Shown in pieces: positions 18,023 through 27,410 of a stretch of 64,000 nt of DNA. The stretch comes from an uncultured Clostridia bacterium (GTDB lineage Bacteria; Bacillota; Clostridia; TANB77; CAG-508). The notes beneath the pieces were generated by a model, which saw only the letters and a list, made by a program, of their open reading frames with translations, was not told the origin of the DNA and did not search any database. Numbering within the stretch: the first letter of the stretch is position 1; every line of letters begins with the position of its first letter. The position numbers were made by a program, and so were the translations under genes. Where the stretch lies: NCBI GenBank assembly GCA_934130355.1, contig CAKOXV010000008.1:14310-78309 (forward strand), given 5' to 3'.

Positions 18023-18943
18023 CTATATTTTTAATAATTGTTCTAGAATTTCTTCTTTAGTAGCTAAATTGGGTGAAAATGCACTTGCGCTTCCTGCAGC
18101 AATTCCCATTTTCAATGCTTTTTCATAATCATCATAAGTAATCAATCCTGTTAAAAATCCTGCAACCATTGAATCTCCTGAGCCTACCGAATTTACTAAT
18201 TTTCCTTTTGGAGTTTTAGATTCAAGTATTTTTTTATCTTTTGTTATCAAAATCGCCCCTTCTCTATCCATAGATATTAATACATTTTGTGCTCCTAAAT
18301 CTTGTAATTTTTTTGCATACATTATTACTTCCTGAGTTGTATTTATTTCTTTTTCAAATATTTCTTCTAATTCTTTTTTATTTGGTTTTATCAGAAATGG
18401 CTCATATTCCAAGGTTTTTAATAAATACTTCCCTGTTGTATCTACAATAATCTTTGCTTCTTTTTCTTTTGCTTTACTACATATTTTTTGATATATGTCT
18501 ACATCCATGCTTCTTGTTACTCTTCCTGAAACCACAATGAAATCTTCTTGTTCAATTTTTTCTATCTTTTTCATCAACTCATCAATTTCTTCTTGAGAAA
18601 TCTTAGGTCCTTCACCATTTATAGCAGTTTCACTTAATATATTTGAAGTATCTAAAGTCTGTAATTTTATATTAATTCTTGAAAACTTTTCTGGTATATA
18701 TACAAAATCTGTTTTTATTCCTAACCTTTCAACTCTTTTTTTTATTTCTAAACCTGTAAATCCTGCGATAAATCCAAGTGCAATACTTTCAATTTCTAAA
18801 TTTTTTAGTACTATTGATACATTTATTCCTTTTCCACCAGCTAAAATTCTTTCTTCTTTAGCTCTATTTATTTCATTCATTTTAAAATTTTCTACTTCTG
18901 CAACATAGTCTATTGCTGGATTAAATGTAACTGTATAAATCAT
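18023..18943 (-). CDS. fruK: 1-phosphofructokinase
   Basis: PfkB-family kinase converting fructose 1-phosphate to fructose 1,6-bisphosphate. The 306 residues begin MIYTVTFNPAIDY, followed by AGGKGINVS, VVSGRV and the ATP/catalytic motif NSVGSGDSMVAGF. It is the first gene of the fru-pts operon. No DeoR-type FruR regulator lies next to it, so control of the operon must come from elsewhere. Confidence 0.95.
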   Translation of the reverse strand: MIYTVTFNPAIDYVAEVENFKMNEINRAKEERILAGGKGINVSIVLKNLEIESIALGFIAGFTGLEIKKRVERLGIKTDFVYIPEKFSRINIKLQTLDTSNILSETAINGEGPKISQEEIDELMKKIEKIEQEDFIVVSGRVTRSMDVDIYQKICSKAKEKEAKIIVDTTGKYLLKTLEYEPFLIKPNKKELEEIFEKEINTTQEVIMYAKKLQDLGAQNVLISMDREGAILITKDKKILESKTPKGKLVNSVGSGDSMVAGFLTGLITYDDYEKALKMGIAAGSASAFSPNLATKEEILEQLLKI

Positions 18944-18967
18944 AATTTCTCCTTTAAACTACAAAAA

Positions 18968-19013
18968 ATTTCGTAATAGAAATAATTTACTTTCATTATT
19001 TCCATTACGAAAT
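18968..19013. terminator. Terminator after the CorC-like gene
   Basis: 18-bp stem with one mismatch (18968-18986 / 18995-19013), immediately after the CorC-like stop codon. It isolates that operon from fruK. Confidence 0.8.
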
Positions 19014-19017
19014 CTAA

Positions 19018-20316
19018 TTATGCATTATTTTCATTTTTATAAACTTTTACTTTTAGAATTCTTTTGTCTTCATATTCTTCAATTTTAAAAATTAATTCGT
19101 CTGTTTCTATTATTGGATTTTCTTCTTCTGTTGGAATTCTACCCAATTCTTCTTGTAAATATCCTGACAATGTATCATAATCACCTTCTGGAATATTTGA
19201 TTTTATCAATTTGTTTACTTCATAAATTGGCATACTTCCAGATAGAACATAAGTATTTTCATCTATTTTTTCATACTCTTCTTCTATGTCATCATATTCA
19301 TCAAAAATGTCTCCAACTATTTCTTCTAATATGTCTTCCATTGTTACAAGACCAGCTGTTCCACCATATTCATCTACTATTATTGCAATATGTTTTTTAT
19401 TTTTTTGAAGTTCTTTAAATAATTCATTTATAAGTTTATTTTGTGAAACAAAATATGCTTCTTTCATTATATTTTTAATTTTAAATGTTTTCTTATTAAT
19501 GTTTTTTATTATATCTTTAACATACAAAACACCTTTTATTTCATCAATAGTTTCATCATATACTGGTATTCTGCTATGTTTGCAATCATCTTTTATTATT
19601 TCTTCTAGTAACTCTCCTGCACTCATATTTATATCAACTGCAAACATATCTGTTCTATGTGTCATTATTTCTGAAACTGTTTTGTCATTAAATTCAAATA
19701 CATTATTTAATAACTCTTTTTCCTCTTCTTTGATTGTACCATTTTCTTCTCCTTGGTCAATCATCATTTTTATTTCTTCTTCTGTGACAACTTCCTCATC
19801 ATTTTCATTAACACCAAATAGTTTTGAAATTGCATTTGTTGTCACTGTTAAAAGTTTTACAAATGGTGAAGTTATTATTGATATTGCTCTTATTATTCCT
19901 ATTGTTCCAAAAGCTATTTTTTCATAATTTTTCATAGCAAGTCTTTTTGGAACTAATTCTCCAAATATTATTGTAAAGAATGATAATATTATTGTTATTA
20001 ATATTATTGATATACTTTTCCATACACCAATTCCTAGTGGTATTAAATCATTTAATGTTGGTGCAATTAATGCTGCAAAAGTGTCTGACGCAAATGCACT
20101 TGATAAAAATCCCGCAAGTGTTATCCCTATTTGTATTGTTGACAAAAACTTGCTTGGATTTTCTAGCATTTTTTGTATTTGTTTTGCTTTTTTGTTTCCT
20201 TCTTTTGCTTGTTTTTCTATTTTATTATCATTTAAAGAAATAAATGCAATTTCGCTTGCTGCAAAAAATGCATTTAATCCTATCAGTATTACTAATACTA
20301 ATATTTGTATTAACAT
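19018..20316 (-). CDS. CNNM/CorC-family membrane protein (hemolysin C-like)
   Basis: The 432 residues are an N-terminal DUF21/CNNM membrane domain (about 1-190, with NAFFAASEIAFISLN and GELVPKRLA), two CBS domains (about 210-335, VMTHRTDMFAVD and HIAIIVDEYGGTAGLVTMEDILEE) and a C-terminal CorC_HlyC domain (about 350-425). The family is implicated in magnesium/cobalt efflux or homeostasis; the hemolysin name is historical. It follows the GGDEF gene by 16 bases. AGGAG precedes the ATG. Confidence 0.9.
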   Translation of the reverse strand: MLIQILVLVILIGLNAFFAASEIAFISLNDNKIEKQAKEGNKKAKQIQKMLENPSKFLSTIQIGITLAGFLSSAFASDTFAALIAPTLNDLIPLGIGVWKSISIILITIILSFFTIIFGELVPKRLAMKNYEKIAFGTIGIIRAISIITSPFVKLLTVTTNAISKLFGVNENDEEVVTEEEIKMMIDQGEENGTIKEEEKELLNNVFEFNDKTVSEIMTHRTDMFAVDINMSAGELLEEIIKDDCKHSRIPVYDETIDEIKGVLYVKDIIKNINKKTFKIKNIMKEAYFVSQNKLINELFKELQKNKKHIAIIVDEYGGTAGLVTMEDILEEIVGDIFDEYDDIEEEYEKIDENTYVLSGSMPIYEVNKLIKSNIPEGDYDTLSGYLQEELGRIPTEEENPIIETDELIFKIEEYEDKRILKVKVYKNENNA

Positions 20317-20332
20317 TTACACATACTCCTTT

Positions 20333-21259
20333 TTATAGTTGCCTTCTATCTATTGCATAGCTACTTCCCATTATAGATTTTGCTAGATGTTTTACTTGTG
20401 CTCCTACTTCTCCTATTTCTAGTATATTGGCAAATCTTCCTTTTTCGCCAATTACAACACCAATTGATATAGATGTTAAAGGAAATTGTTCTATTACACC
20501 TTTTCTATTTGCTACTTCTATATATCCTTTTTCTAAATCATCTTCTGTAAAAAATCTAGTTACTTCTTTATCAAATGTTGCCACTATTTCTTGGCACAAT
20601 GCATCTACATCTATTGATGGCACAATTGCCACAAAATCGTCTCCACCAATATGTCCTATAAATGCTCCTTCTGCAAAAGTGCTATGTACACATTTTAATA
20701 TTGTTTGAGCTGTAAATTCTATTATTTGGTCCCCTTTCAAGAAACCATACACGTCATTATATGCCTTGAAATTATCTAGGTCCAAATATAATACCGCAAA
20801 TTCACTATTATTTGATATTCTCTTTTTCAATTCAGCATGTATCTGAACATTTCCAGGCAATCCTGTTAATGCACTTATTCTTCTGTTTATAGCTAATAAT
20901 CTATTTAAATTTTTAATAGTATAGTATAAATAATCTGCATCAACAGGTTTTTTTATATAATATTCCACTGATTCTCTTAATACTTCTAATCTATGTTCTC
21001 TATCAGCATTTGATGATACTACTATTATCGGTGTTATTTTGTTATCTTCGTCTGTTCTAATTTTTTTGCAAATGTCAACAACATTTCTGTTTGTTGCATC
21101 TTCATTAATTACTATTAGAAATGGAATATTTTTTAATGCTACATCAATTTCTCTTGTTTTTACTCCTATAAATTTAAACTCTGGTTCATTCTTGAATAAT
21201 TCTTTGAATATTGGTAATGATGATTCATCATCATCTATTATATATATCTCTTGTGTCAT
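20333..21259 (-). CDS. Receiver-like plus GGDEF domain protein
   Basis: The 308 residues comprise a receiver-like domain (1 to about 125) and a GGDEF domain (about 140-305). The receiver keeps the acidic pair D9-D10 and the lysine in YYIKKP, but Asn52 (FLIVINED) sits where the phospho-accepting Asp is expected, so it is probably not phosphorylated. The GGDEF domain has LYLDLDNFKAYND and signature GGDDF, a conservative variant that may still make cyclic di-GMP; no RxxD inhibitory site precedes it. Start and stop are close to both neighbours (9 and 16 bases), giving a three-gene operon. Confidence 0.85.
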   Translation of the reverse strand: MTQEIYIIDDDESSLPIFKELFKNEPEFKFIGVKTREIDVALKNIPFLIVINEDATNRNVVDICKKIRTDEDNKITPIIVVSSNADREHRLEVLRESVEYYIKKPVDADYLYYTIKNLNRLLAINRRISALTGLPGNVQIHAELKKRISNNSEFAVLYLDLDNFKAYNDVYGFLKGDQIIEFTAQTILKCVHSTFAEGAFIGHIGGDDFVAIVPSIDVDALCQEIVATFDKEVTRFFTEDDLEKGYIEVANRKGVIEQFPLTSISIGVVIGEKGRFANILEIGEVGAQVKHLAKSIMGSSYAIDRRQL

Positions 21260-21268
21260 ATTATTCTC

Positions 21269-22222
21269 CTATTTATTATTAAATTTTATTCTTCGAGTTT
21301 TTTGTAAATCATTTACATTTGTTACTGTTACTATAATTCTGTTTTCTTCTCCTTCTGTCATTACAACTTCTGCATGATATTTTTTCTGATTTACTTCTAT
21401 GACTTGTTTTTCTCCTCCATTATGTGTTATTTCTATTGTTTTAATATTTTCATCATCTTCTGCATCTATAACAAATGTTGCTTTATCATTTACTAATTGT
21501 GATTGTACATTTAATGTTGGTTCTGTATCTCCTACTACTATTGTAGTTTTTTCGGTTTTTCCTCCATTTATGCCAACAACTTCTAATTTTAATGTGTGTT
21601 TTCCTTTTGGAGCATTTAAAGTTCCTTCATATTTGATTTTTCCAACTTCTATTTTATTTACTTCTCCATCATCCCAACTATATTGTACATATTCAATGTT
21701 TTCTTCACATGTTGCGATTATTTTTACACCATTTTCTACTGCTTCTAAATTTATTACTGGCAAATTTGCTACTGTATAGCTTTCTTCAAGTCGACTTGTT
21801 TGTCCACTATTATCTGTTGCTGTTACAGTTAATTTGTTTGTTCCTCCCATTAAATCTAATGTTTTAGTTATTGTTTTATTATCCCTTCCATCTATCATGG
21901 ATTCTTCGCCATCATTCCATTTATAAGTTAGTGTTTTTATTCCTCTTATATGTGTAACAGTTATTTTTAATGTTTTACCATCTTCACTTTTTTCAATACT
22001 TATATTAGGTTTTATTTTTGCTTCTGCTGAAGCATTTATCTTTTTATTTGCATATATAGCACCAGTTATCGCACAAATTCCTAATATTATTATACTTATT
22101 GCGAAAAATATAACTATTACATTTGTAGGTACTGTTTTTTTATTTTTGTTTTTGTCCTTAAATTTTACTTTTGTATCTTGTTTTACTATATTATCTTCTC
22201 CTGTGACTAATATCTGATTCAC
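21269..22222 (-). CDS. Membrane-anchored Ig-like domain protein, unknown
   Basis: I do not recognise a named family. The 317 residues have a basic cytoplasmic N-terminus (about 1-33), one membrane segment (about 35-57) and an extracellular part made of three or four beta-sandwich-like units of about 75 residues, each with a pattern such as LTYKWNDGEE, VQYSWDDGE, TATDNSGQ. These look like Ig-like or PKD-like surface modules. GTG start with GGGGTG five bases upstream. It is first in an operon with the receiver-GGDEF and CorC-like genes; a role as a surface sensor for the GGDEF protein is only a guess. Confidence 0.6.
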   Translation of the reverse strand: MNQILVTGEDNIVKQDTKVKFKDKNKNKKTVPTNVIVIFFAISIIILGICAITGAIYANKKINASAEAKIKPNISIEKSEDGKTLKITVTHIRGIKTLTYKWNDGEESMIDGRDNKTITKTLDLMGGTNKLTVTATDNSGQTSRLEESYTVANLPVINLEAVENGVKIIATCEENIEYVQYSWDDGEVNKIEVGKIKYEGTLNAPKGKHTLKLEVVGINGGKTEKTTIVVGDTEPTLNVQSQLVNDKATFVIDAEDDENIKTIEITHNGGEKQVIEVNQKKYHAEVVMTEGEENRIIVTVTNVNDLQKTRRIKFNNK

Positions 22223-22349
22223 GAAATCACCCCATTATTAATTTATATTTCTGATTATATCATAAGCATTTTTAGTTGTAAATATTTATTTATAAAAAGA
22301 TTTTGCTAATTATTACTAGTTAATATCCTCAAAATTTTGCTTACTCCCA

Positions 22350-22671
22350 AAGGCATTCCAGCACCCTTAAGCCTATACATATATATTGAAAACATTTCAA
22401 ATTTTGGACAAGCTAAACTTTCGTATAAAATCTAAAAGTACACTCCGAGCCTCTCTCACTTAGTCCAAAAATGAATATGTTACTATGTAATAAGGCAAAG
22501 ACCCCCGACGAAGACCCTAGCTATGTTTTTGCCATGGAATAGTAATATATTCATTTTTGACGTGAGCATTCCTCGTTTTGTACTTTAAGATTTTCTATAC
22601 TCAAGTTTAGATGCACAAAATTTTCCATTATTCAATATATATGTATAGGCTTAAGGGTGCTGGAATGCCTT
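22350..22671. repeat. Long-hairpin element, copy 1 (possible structured RNA or MITE)
   Basis: A 272-bp core (22375-22646) is flanked by perfect 25-bp inverted arms (22350-22374 and 22647-22671). The core is itself an imperfect palindrome: atacatatatattg...caatatatatgtat at the ends, and inner arms around aaaaatgaatatgttacta and tagtaatatattcattttt. Looser complementarity continues outward to about 22325 and 22697. The core is nearly identical to 32859-33133 in opposite orientation. This fills the 522-base gap between the surface-protein gene and the Ig-like gene. A short ORF (ATG 22471 to TAG 22542) crosses the centre. No transposase is linked. Confidence 0.9.
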
Positions 22672-22710
22672 GAGGAATAAGAGAAATTTTGAGAACATAA
22701 AAAAATAAGA

Positions 22711-22730
22711 CAATAGTTATCTAACTATTG
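22711..22730 (-). terminator. Terminator of the surface-protein gene
   Basis: caatagtta/taactattg hairpin 15 bases after the stop codon at 22745; followed on the minus strand by a T-run. Confidence 0.7.
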
Positions 22731-22744
22731 CCCTATTTTATTAA

Positions 22745-25700
22745 TTACAATACAAATTTTTTAATTAAGAAAACTCCTACTGCAACTACTGCTAATAATC
22801 CTAATGTTAATGTGAAATATGTTTTAGCTGCACCTGTTGATACTGTTAATATTACTTTTGCTATATCAATATCATCTTCACCATCTTTTTGGTTGTCTGG
22901 TGTTGAATCTCTATCTGGTACATCATATTCATTTTTATCTTCAGAAATTTCAGCTGTATTTGTTTTTAATGCTAGATTATCTGCTCCATTTATCCATGTA
23001 AGTATTACTTCTACAGTTCTTCTTTCTCCTGGTTGTAATAATACGTTTTCTAATTGTCTTGTAGAAATAACATTATTTCCTTCATCAGTCCATTCTGGAT
23101 TGTCTTCAGCTTCAAATCTTAATCCTTCTGGTATGTAATCTGTTATTTCTGTAGCATATCCTGGAATATCTCCTTCATTTATAATAGTAATTCCATATCC
23201 AAATTTTACAGTAACTTTGTTAAGTTTCTTTTTGTGTAATTCTACTTTTACTACTGGTTCTGGATCTTCATATCCATTATATCCTGTTTCAGTTACAGTC
23301 TTTTTACCATCTTCTATTACAATTACTTTTGATACGAATTTTAATAATGCTAAATCAAAATATTCTACTTTAACATTTTCTATGTCTTGATCATCTTCGC
23401 CTTCATTCCATTCACCTGGTACTGAGTCTTTGTCATTTACAGGTTGGTTGTTTTCGTCTCTATCATCTGATATTTGTGCATAGTTTGTTATTATTACTGT
23501 GTTTGAACCTGGGTCTTTTACTTCAAATGCTATTTTTATATCTCTATAATCTAAAGTAGTACCATCATAAGCTTTTATTAAATTATTTTCTCCATTTTCT
23601 TTTGCTAAATATGTTGTTTTTACACTTACTGCTTCTTCTAAGTTTTGAGTTTCGTTTCCATTTTTGTCATACATTTTCCACATATACTCAACATTTGTTG
23701 AATTCTCTGGTAAATATTTCAAATATGTTGGGATATCATCTGTTATTTCATTTGCATATCCTGATATTTCACCTTCATTGTAAATTCTTAATGTATATAT
23801 TACTGTATCACCTACATGAACTGTTAATGGTGTTTTATCATGTTCATATCTAATATTTCCATTCTCATTTTTTACTTCTGGAACTCTTGTTGTAACTTCT
23901 TTGTCTTGCACTTGTGTTATGAATTTTCTTAATGCTAAGTCAAATTCTCTTACATATACTTTTTCAAAGTCGTCATCATCTTCATTTCCAGGTATATATG
24001 TTTTATCCATCTCATCATCTTTATATGAAGGTAAGTTTTCATCATCTGGTAAATATTTTTTGCTTACCATATTATCAGATGTTGAGTCTATATCTTTTGG
24101 TACTGTGTTACCATTATATTGATATTCTGATATTTCTGCTATATTTGTTTGATTTTGTTTTAATGGTGCTTTTTCTGAAATCATACATTCAATTTGTACA
24201 TCATAGTAATCTAATTTATCTCCACCATCAAAAGCTTTTAATTCTTTATCGGCTAAATATTTTGTTTTTACTATTCTTCCATCTTCTGAAACAACCCATC
24301 CATATTTTGTATTTATTTCACTGTCTTTTACAAATTTTAAATATGGTGGTAAATAATCTGTTATTTCACTTGCGAATCCATCTATGCTTCCTTCATTATA
24401 TGCTCTTATTGTATATACTATTTTATCTCCAACTTGAACAGATACTGGTTTTTTAGGATGTGTATATATAGCTGTCTTTTCTCCATTTTTTAATCCTGTT
24501 ACATCAACTATTGGTTCTCTTATATATTTTCCTTTTTCATCTTTTAATTCTGTTTCATTTATTGCTGTTATAAATTTTCTTAAACTTAAGTCAAAATATT
24601 TTAATTGAACTCTTTCGATATCTTGATCATCTTCTCCATCAATCCATTCATCTGGTGTTGAGTCAATGTCATCTATATCTTTTCCGTTTTCGTCACTATC
24701 ATCTGAAATTTGTGCATAGTTTACTAAAACTCTACTTGATGTTGCTTGTTCAACTACTCTACACAATATTTGTGCATCTAAATAGTCAGGATTTTCATCA
24801 GTAATTTCTCCTTCTTTATTTAATGCATATAATAGATTTGCTTTGTAATTTGGGTCTCCTTCTTCTGCATTAAGTTCAGCACCATTTCCTTTTGCATACC
24901 AAGTTGTTGTTACAACTTGTCTTCCATCTGCATCTAATCCCTCTAAATTCCAAATACCATTATATTCTTCATTTTCTATTACAAATTCTAATCCAATTGG
25001 TAATGTATCTTTAATTTTGCTTGCATATCCATTAACTTCTCCTTCATTATATACTCTTATTGTATATAGTACATAATCTCCTGGTTCTACTGTTAATGCT
25101 GCTTTATCATCTTGTTCATAAGTAATTTTTCCTGTTTCTGGATTTATTGATTTTACAACTGGTGCTCTTAAATATTTTCCGTCTTTATTTCCTGTATCTG
25201 TGATGTATTCTCCATCTTCTATTGTTTGATCTTTGCTTATTGCAGCTATATGTTTAAATAATGCTAAGTCAAACTTTTTAATTACTGGCATTATTATAAG
25301 TTTTTCAAAGTCATCATCATCTTGATTTCCTTCATAGAAATAGTCATTTCTTGTTAAATCATCAGTTGTTGTACTTCCTTTGTAGTCTTCCATATTGTTT
25401 TTATCTACATTTGGTTTTGTTTCTGGTTGAGAATCTCTATCTATCTCATCATCAGCATTATAATCTGCATCTATCCATGCTACATTTGTTAATACAATTG
25501 ATTTTTTACTATCTGGTTCTTGTGCTACTTTACATTTTAGCTCAATTATTTCATAATCTAATTCTCCTGCAAATGGTTGTAAGTTTTGAGCTGGTATTTC
25601 AGCAGTATTTACAATTGTTAGCACAATTTGATTTAATGATGTGTTATATGATACAGTATAAGTATTTCTTTCATTTTCATTTTTGTCTTTTGATTTTATT

Positions 25701-27286
25701 TGTACTGCTGTATTTGTTGCATTTACCAATCCAGTAGGTAATTGATCAATTATACGAGTTGCATATCCAGTTTTATTTCCTTCATTAAATATTCTAATTT
25801 GATATGTAACTTCATCTTTGTCTTCTACAACTACAGGATCTTTTCTGTGGTTATAAGTTGCTGTTGTACCTGTTAAAAGTGAGTCTAAAGATACATTTTC
25901 TGTATTTCTTGCATTTGGAATTGTTTTTGCAACTCCATTTGCATCACTTAATCCAACTATATATTTTCTTAAAGCTAAATCAAATTCTCCTGGCTTAGAT
26001 ATTAATTCAACATCTAATTCTTTTGGATCTTCTATAACTTCTACTAATGGTTGTTCAGAATTTAATGTTATTTTTCCATCTTCTGCTTCTGTACCATCTA
26101 ACCATAGTTTTTTGGTTATTGTTTTATATTGAATTTTTACTGATACTTTTACATTTTCAACTAGACTTCTTGGTACACTTATATAAAATCCTTCTGTCAT
26201 TCCTACTAAGTCTTTTTCTGTTTTATCAAGTTTATTACCATCTTTGTCTGTGTATATATAATCTGTTTCTTTTGTTAATGTTGTATTTTGATTTGAAACA
26301 GAGATTTGAATATCATATCCTAAATCATTATTTTTTTCTATTACTATTGGTCCAATCAAATAGTTTGTTTGGTTTCTAACCATATCTACTATATAGCTTT
26401 GATTTTCTTTTTTTAGTCCATCTGTTTTTACACTTGCTGGTGCAGAATCAACTTTGTAGCTATTTTCTGCTGTATATTGATTTGCTCCACTTTGTGCAGA
26501 ATTTATCAAATATTTATATACATCCATTGCCATAGCATTTCTAGATTCACTTACTGTATTTAATGTTGTGTAATTTCCATTGTTTAATGCTATATTTAAC
26601 CAGTTTGAACGTGTTAAATAATTATAACGGTCATTGTTTGTGAAATACCATACAGCCATTTTTTGGATTGCTATTATATCTTTTTCTGTTAATGGATCTC
26701 CATCAGGATAATATTCACTAGTTTCTTTATTGTAGTATAATATTTGACCACCATTTTCTTGTGATAATATTCCTACTTGTTCTAAGAATTCTTTTATATT
26801 TGTTTTTCCTGGTATATAGAAATTATCAAATAGCCATAATAATTGTCTATATTGGCTTCCTTCTGGATTTAACAAAGTTTTTATCATGTCATTCTCATCA
26901 TTTTGTAAATTATCTAATAATGAATTTCTTTCTGTTTGAATATCATAATATAATTCATAACTAAGAATTTTACTTTGATCCCCTTGAGTTCCATCAGTTC
27001 CAAACCACGTTTTTCCATAATCTGCATTTACACAATATAAGTTTCTTTGTGTTTCACTTACATCTGCAGTATTTTCTGAATTATATGACATTATATTCCA
27101 TATATATTTTCCTGCATTGTTTGGGTCACCAATTCCATATCCAGTACCACTCAAATCTGTTGCTGTTAAATTTACATATAATGGTGTTTCAGCAGTACGT
27201 GCATAAGTTATTAATTGATTAGCGATAAATCCTCCAATTATTAGTAATATAATTAGTATACTTATTATTCTCTTTTTCACTTTCAT
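22745..27286 (-). CDS. Large repetitive cell-surface protein
   Basis: A 1513-residue exported protein: N-terminal hydrophobic segment (about 6-28), an N-terminal domain (about 35-270), five related repeats, and a C-terminal hydrophobic segment followed by KKF (about 1485-1513). Repeats start near 433, 671, 898, 1114 and 1312 with FDLALRKFI-like motifs, then VGDTVIYTIRIYNEGE, a GYASEITDYLP motif and a close such as DIDSTPDEW.DGEDDQDIE; they resemble DUF11-type adhesin modules. The N-terminal domain has YCVN and, later, AIQKMAVWYF, which recalls Cys-Gln thioester domains, but the spacing is not canonical. No LPxTG motif is visible, so the C-terminal segment probably anchors it. Substrate unknown. 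Confidence 0.75.
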   Translation of the reverse strand: MKVKKRIISILIILLIIGGFIANQLITYARTAETPLYVNLTATDLSGTGYGIGDPNNAGKYIWNIMSYNSENTADVSETQRNLYCVNADYGKTWFGTDGTQGDQSKILSYELYYDIQTERNSLLDNLQNDENDMIKTLLNPEGSQYRQLLWLFDNFYIPGKTNIKEFLEQVGILSQENGGQILYYNKETSEYYPDGDPLTEKDIIAIQKMAVWYFTNNDRYNYLTRSNWLNIALNNGNYTTLNTVSESRNAMAMDVYKYLINSAQSGANQYTAENSYKVDSAPASVKTDGLKKENQSYIVDMVRNQTNYLIGPIVIEKNNDLGYDIQISVSNQNTTLTKETDYIYTDKDGNKLDKTEKDLVGMTEGFYISVPRSLVENVKVSVKIQYKTITKKLWLDGTEAEDGKITLNSEQPLVEVIEDPKELDVELISKPGEFDLALRKYIVGLSDANGVAKTIPNARNTENVSLDSLLTGTTATYNHRKDPVVVEDKDEVTYQIRIFNEGNKTGYATRIIDQLPTGLVNATNTAVQIKSKDKNENERNTYTVSYNTSLNQIVLTIVNTAEIPAQNLQPFAGELDYEIIELKCKVAQEPDSKKSIVLTNVAWIDADYNADDEIDRDSQPETKPNVDKNNMEDYKGSTTTDDLTRNDYFYEGNQDDDDFEKLIIMPVIKKFDLALFKHIAAISKDQTIEDGEYITDTGNKDGKYLRAPVVKSINPETGKITYEQDDKAALTVEPGDYVLYTIRVYNEGEVNGYASKIKDTLPIGLEFVIENEEYNGIWNLEGLDADGRQVVTTTWYAKGNGAELNAEEGDPNYKANLLYALNKEGEITDENPDYLDAQILCRVVEQATSSRVLVNYAQISDDSDENGKDIDDIDSTPDEWIDGEDDQDIERVQLKYFDLSLRKFITAINETELKDEKGKYIREPIVDVTGLKNGEKTAIYTHPKKPVSVQVGDKIVYTIRAYNEGSIDGFASEITDYLPPYLKFVKDSEINTKYGWVVSEDGRIVKTKYLADKELKAFDGGDKLDYYDVQIECMISEKAPLKQNQTNIAEISEYQYNGNTVPKDIDSTSDNMVSKKYLPDDENLPSYKDDEMDKTYIPGNEDDDDFEKVYVREFDLALRKFITQVQDKEVTTRVPEVKNENGNIRYEHDKTPLTVHVGDTVIYTLRIYNEGEISGYANEITDDIPTYLKYLPENSTNVEYMWKMYDKNGNETQNLEEAVSVKTTYLAKENGENNLIKAYDGTTLDYRDIKIAFEVKDPGSNTVIITNYAQISDDRDENNQPVNDKDSVPGEWNEGEDDQDIENVKVEYFDLALLKFVSKVIVIEDGKKTVTETGYNGYEDPEPVVKVELHKKKLNKVTVKFGYGITIINEGDIPGYATEITDYIPEGLRFEAEDNPEWTDEGNNVISTRQLENVLLQPGERRTVEVILTWINGADNLALKTNTAEISEDKNEYDVPDRDSTPDNQKDGEDDIDIAKVILTVSTGAAKTYFTLTLGLLAVVAVGVFLIKKFVL

Positions 27287-27317
27287 CTCTCCTAATAAAT
27301 ATTTTTATACATTATTT

Positions 27318-27346
27318 ATTATACATTTTTTTAGTTATAAAATCAA
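27318..27346 (-). promoter_or_regulatory. Promoter of the surface-protein gene
   Basis: Minus strand TTGATT (27341-27346), 17-base spacer, TATAAT (27318-27323), about 30 bases upstream of the ATG. Confidence 0.6.
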
Positions 27347-27410
27347 CATTTTTATCATACTTTTTTTTAATTTTCATATATTTTACTAATTCATTTTTAG
27401 GAGGAGTATT

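Noticed and set aside
22350..22671. CRISPR array or integron-like array for the repeated element
   Set aside because: There are only two copies, far apart and inverted, without regular spacers or nearby cas or integrase genes.
23602..26379. Several plus-strand ORFs inside the surface-protein gene
   Set aside because: They mirror the coding repeats of the minus-strand gene and lack ribosome-binding sites.
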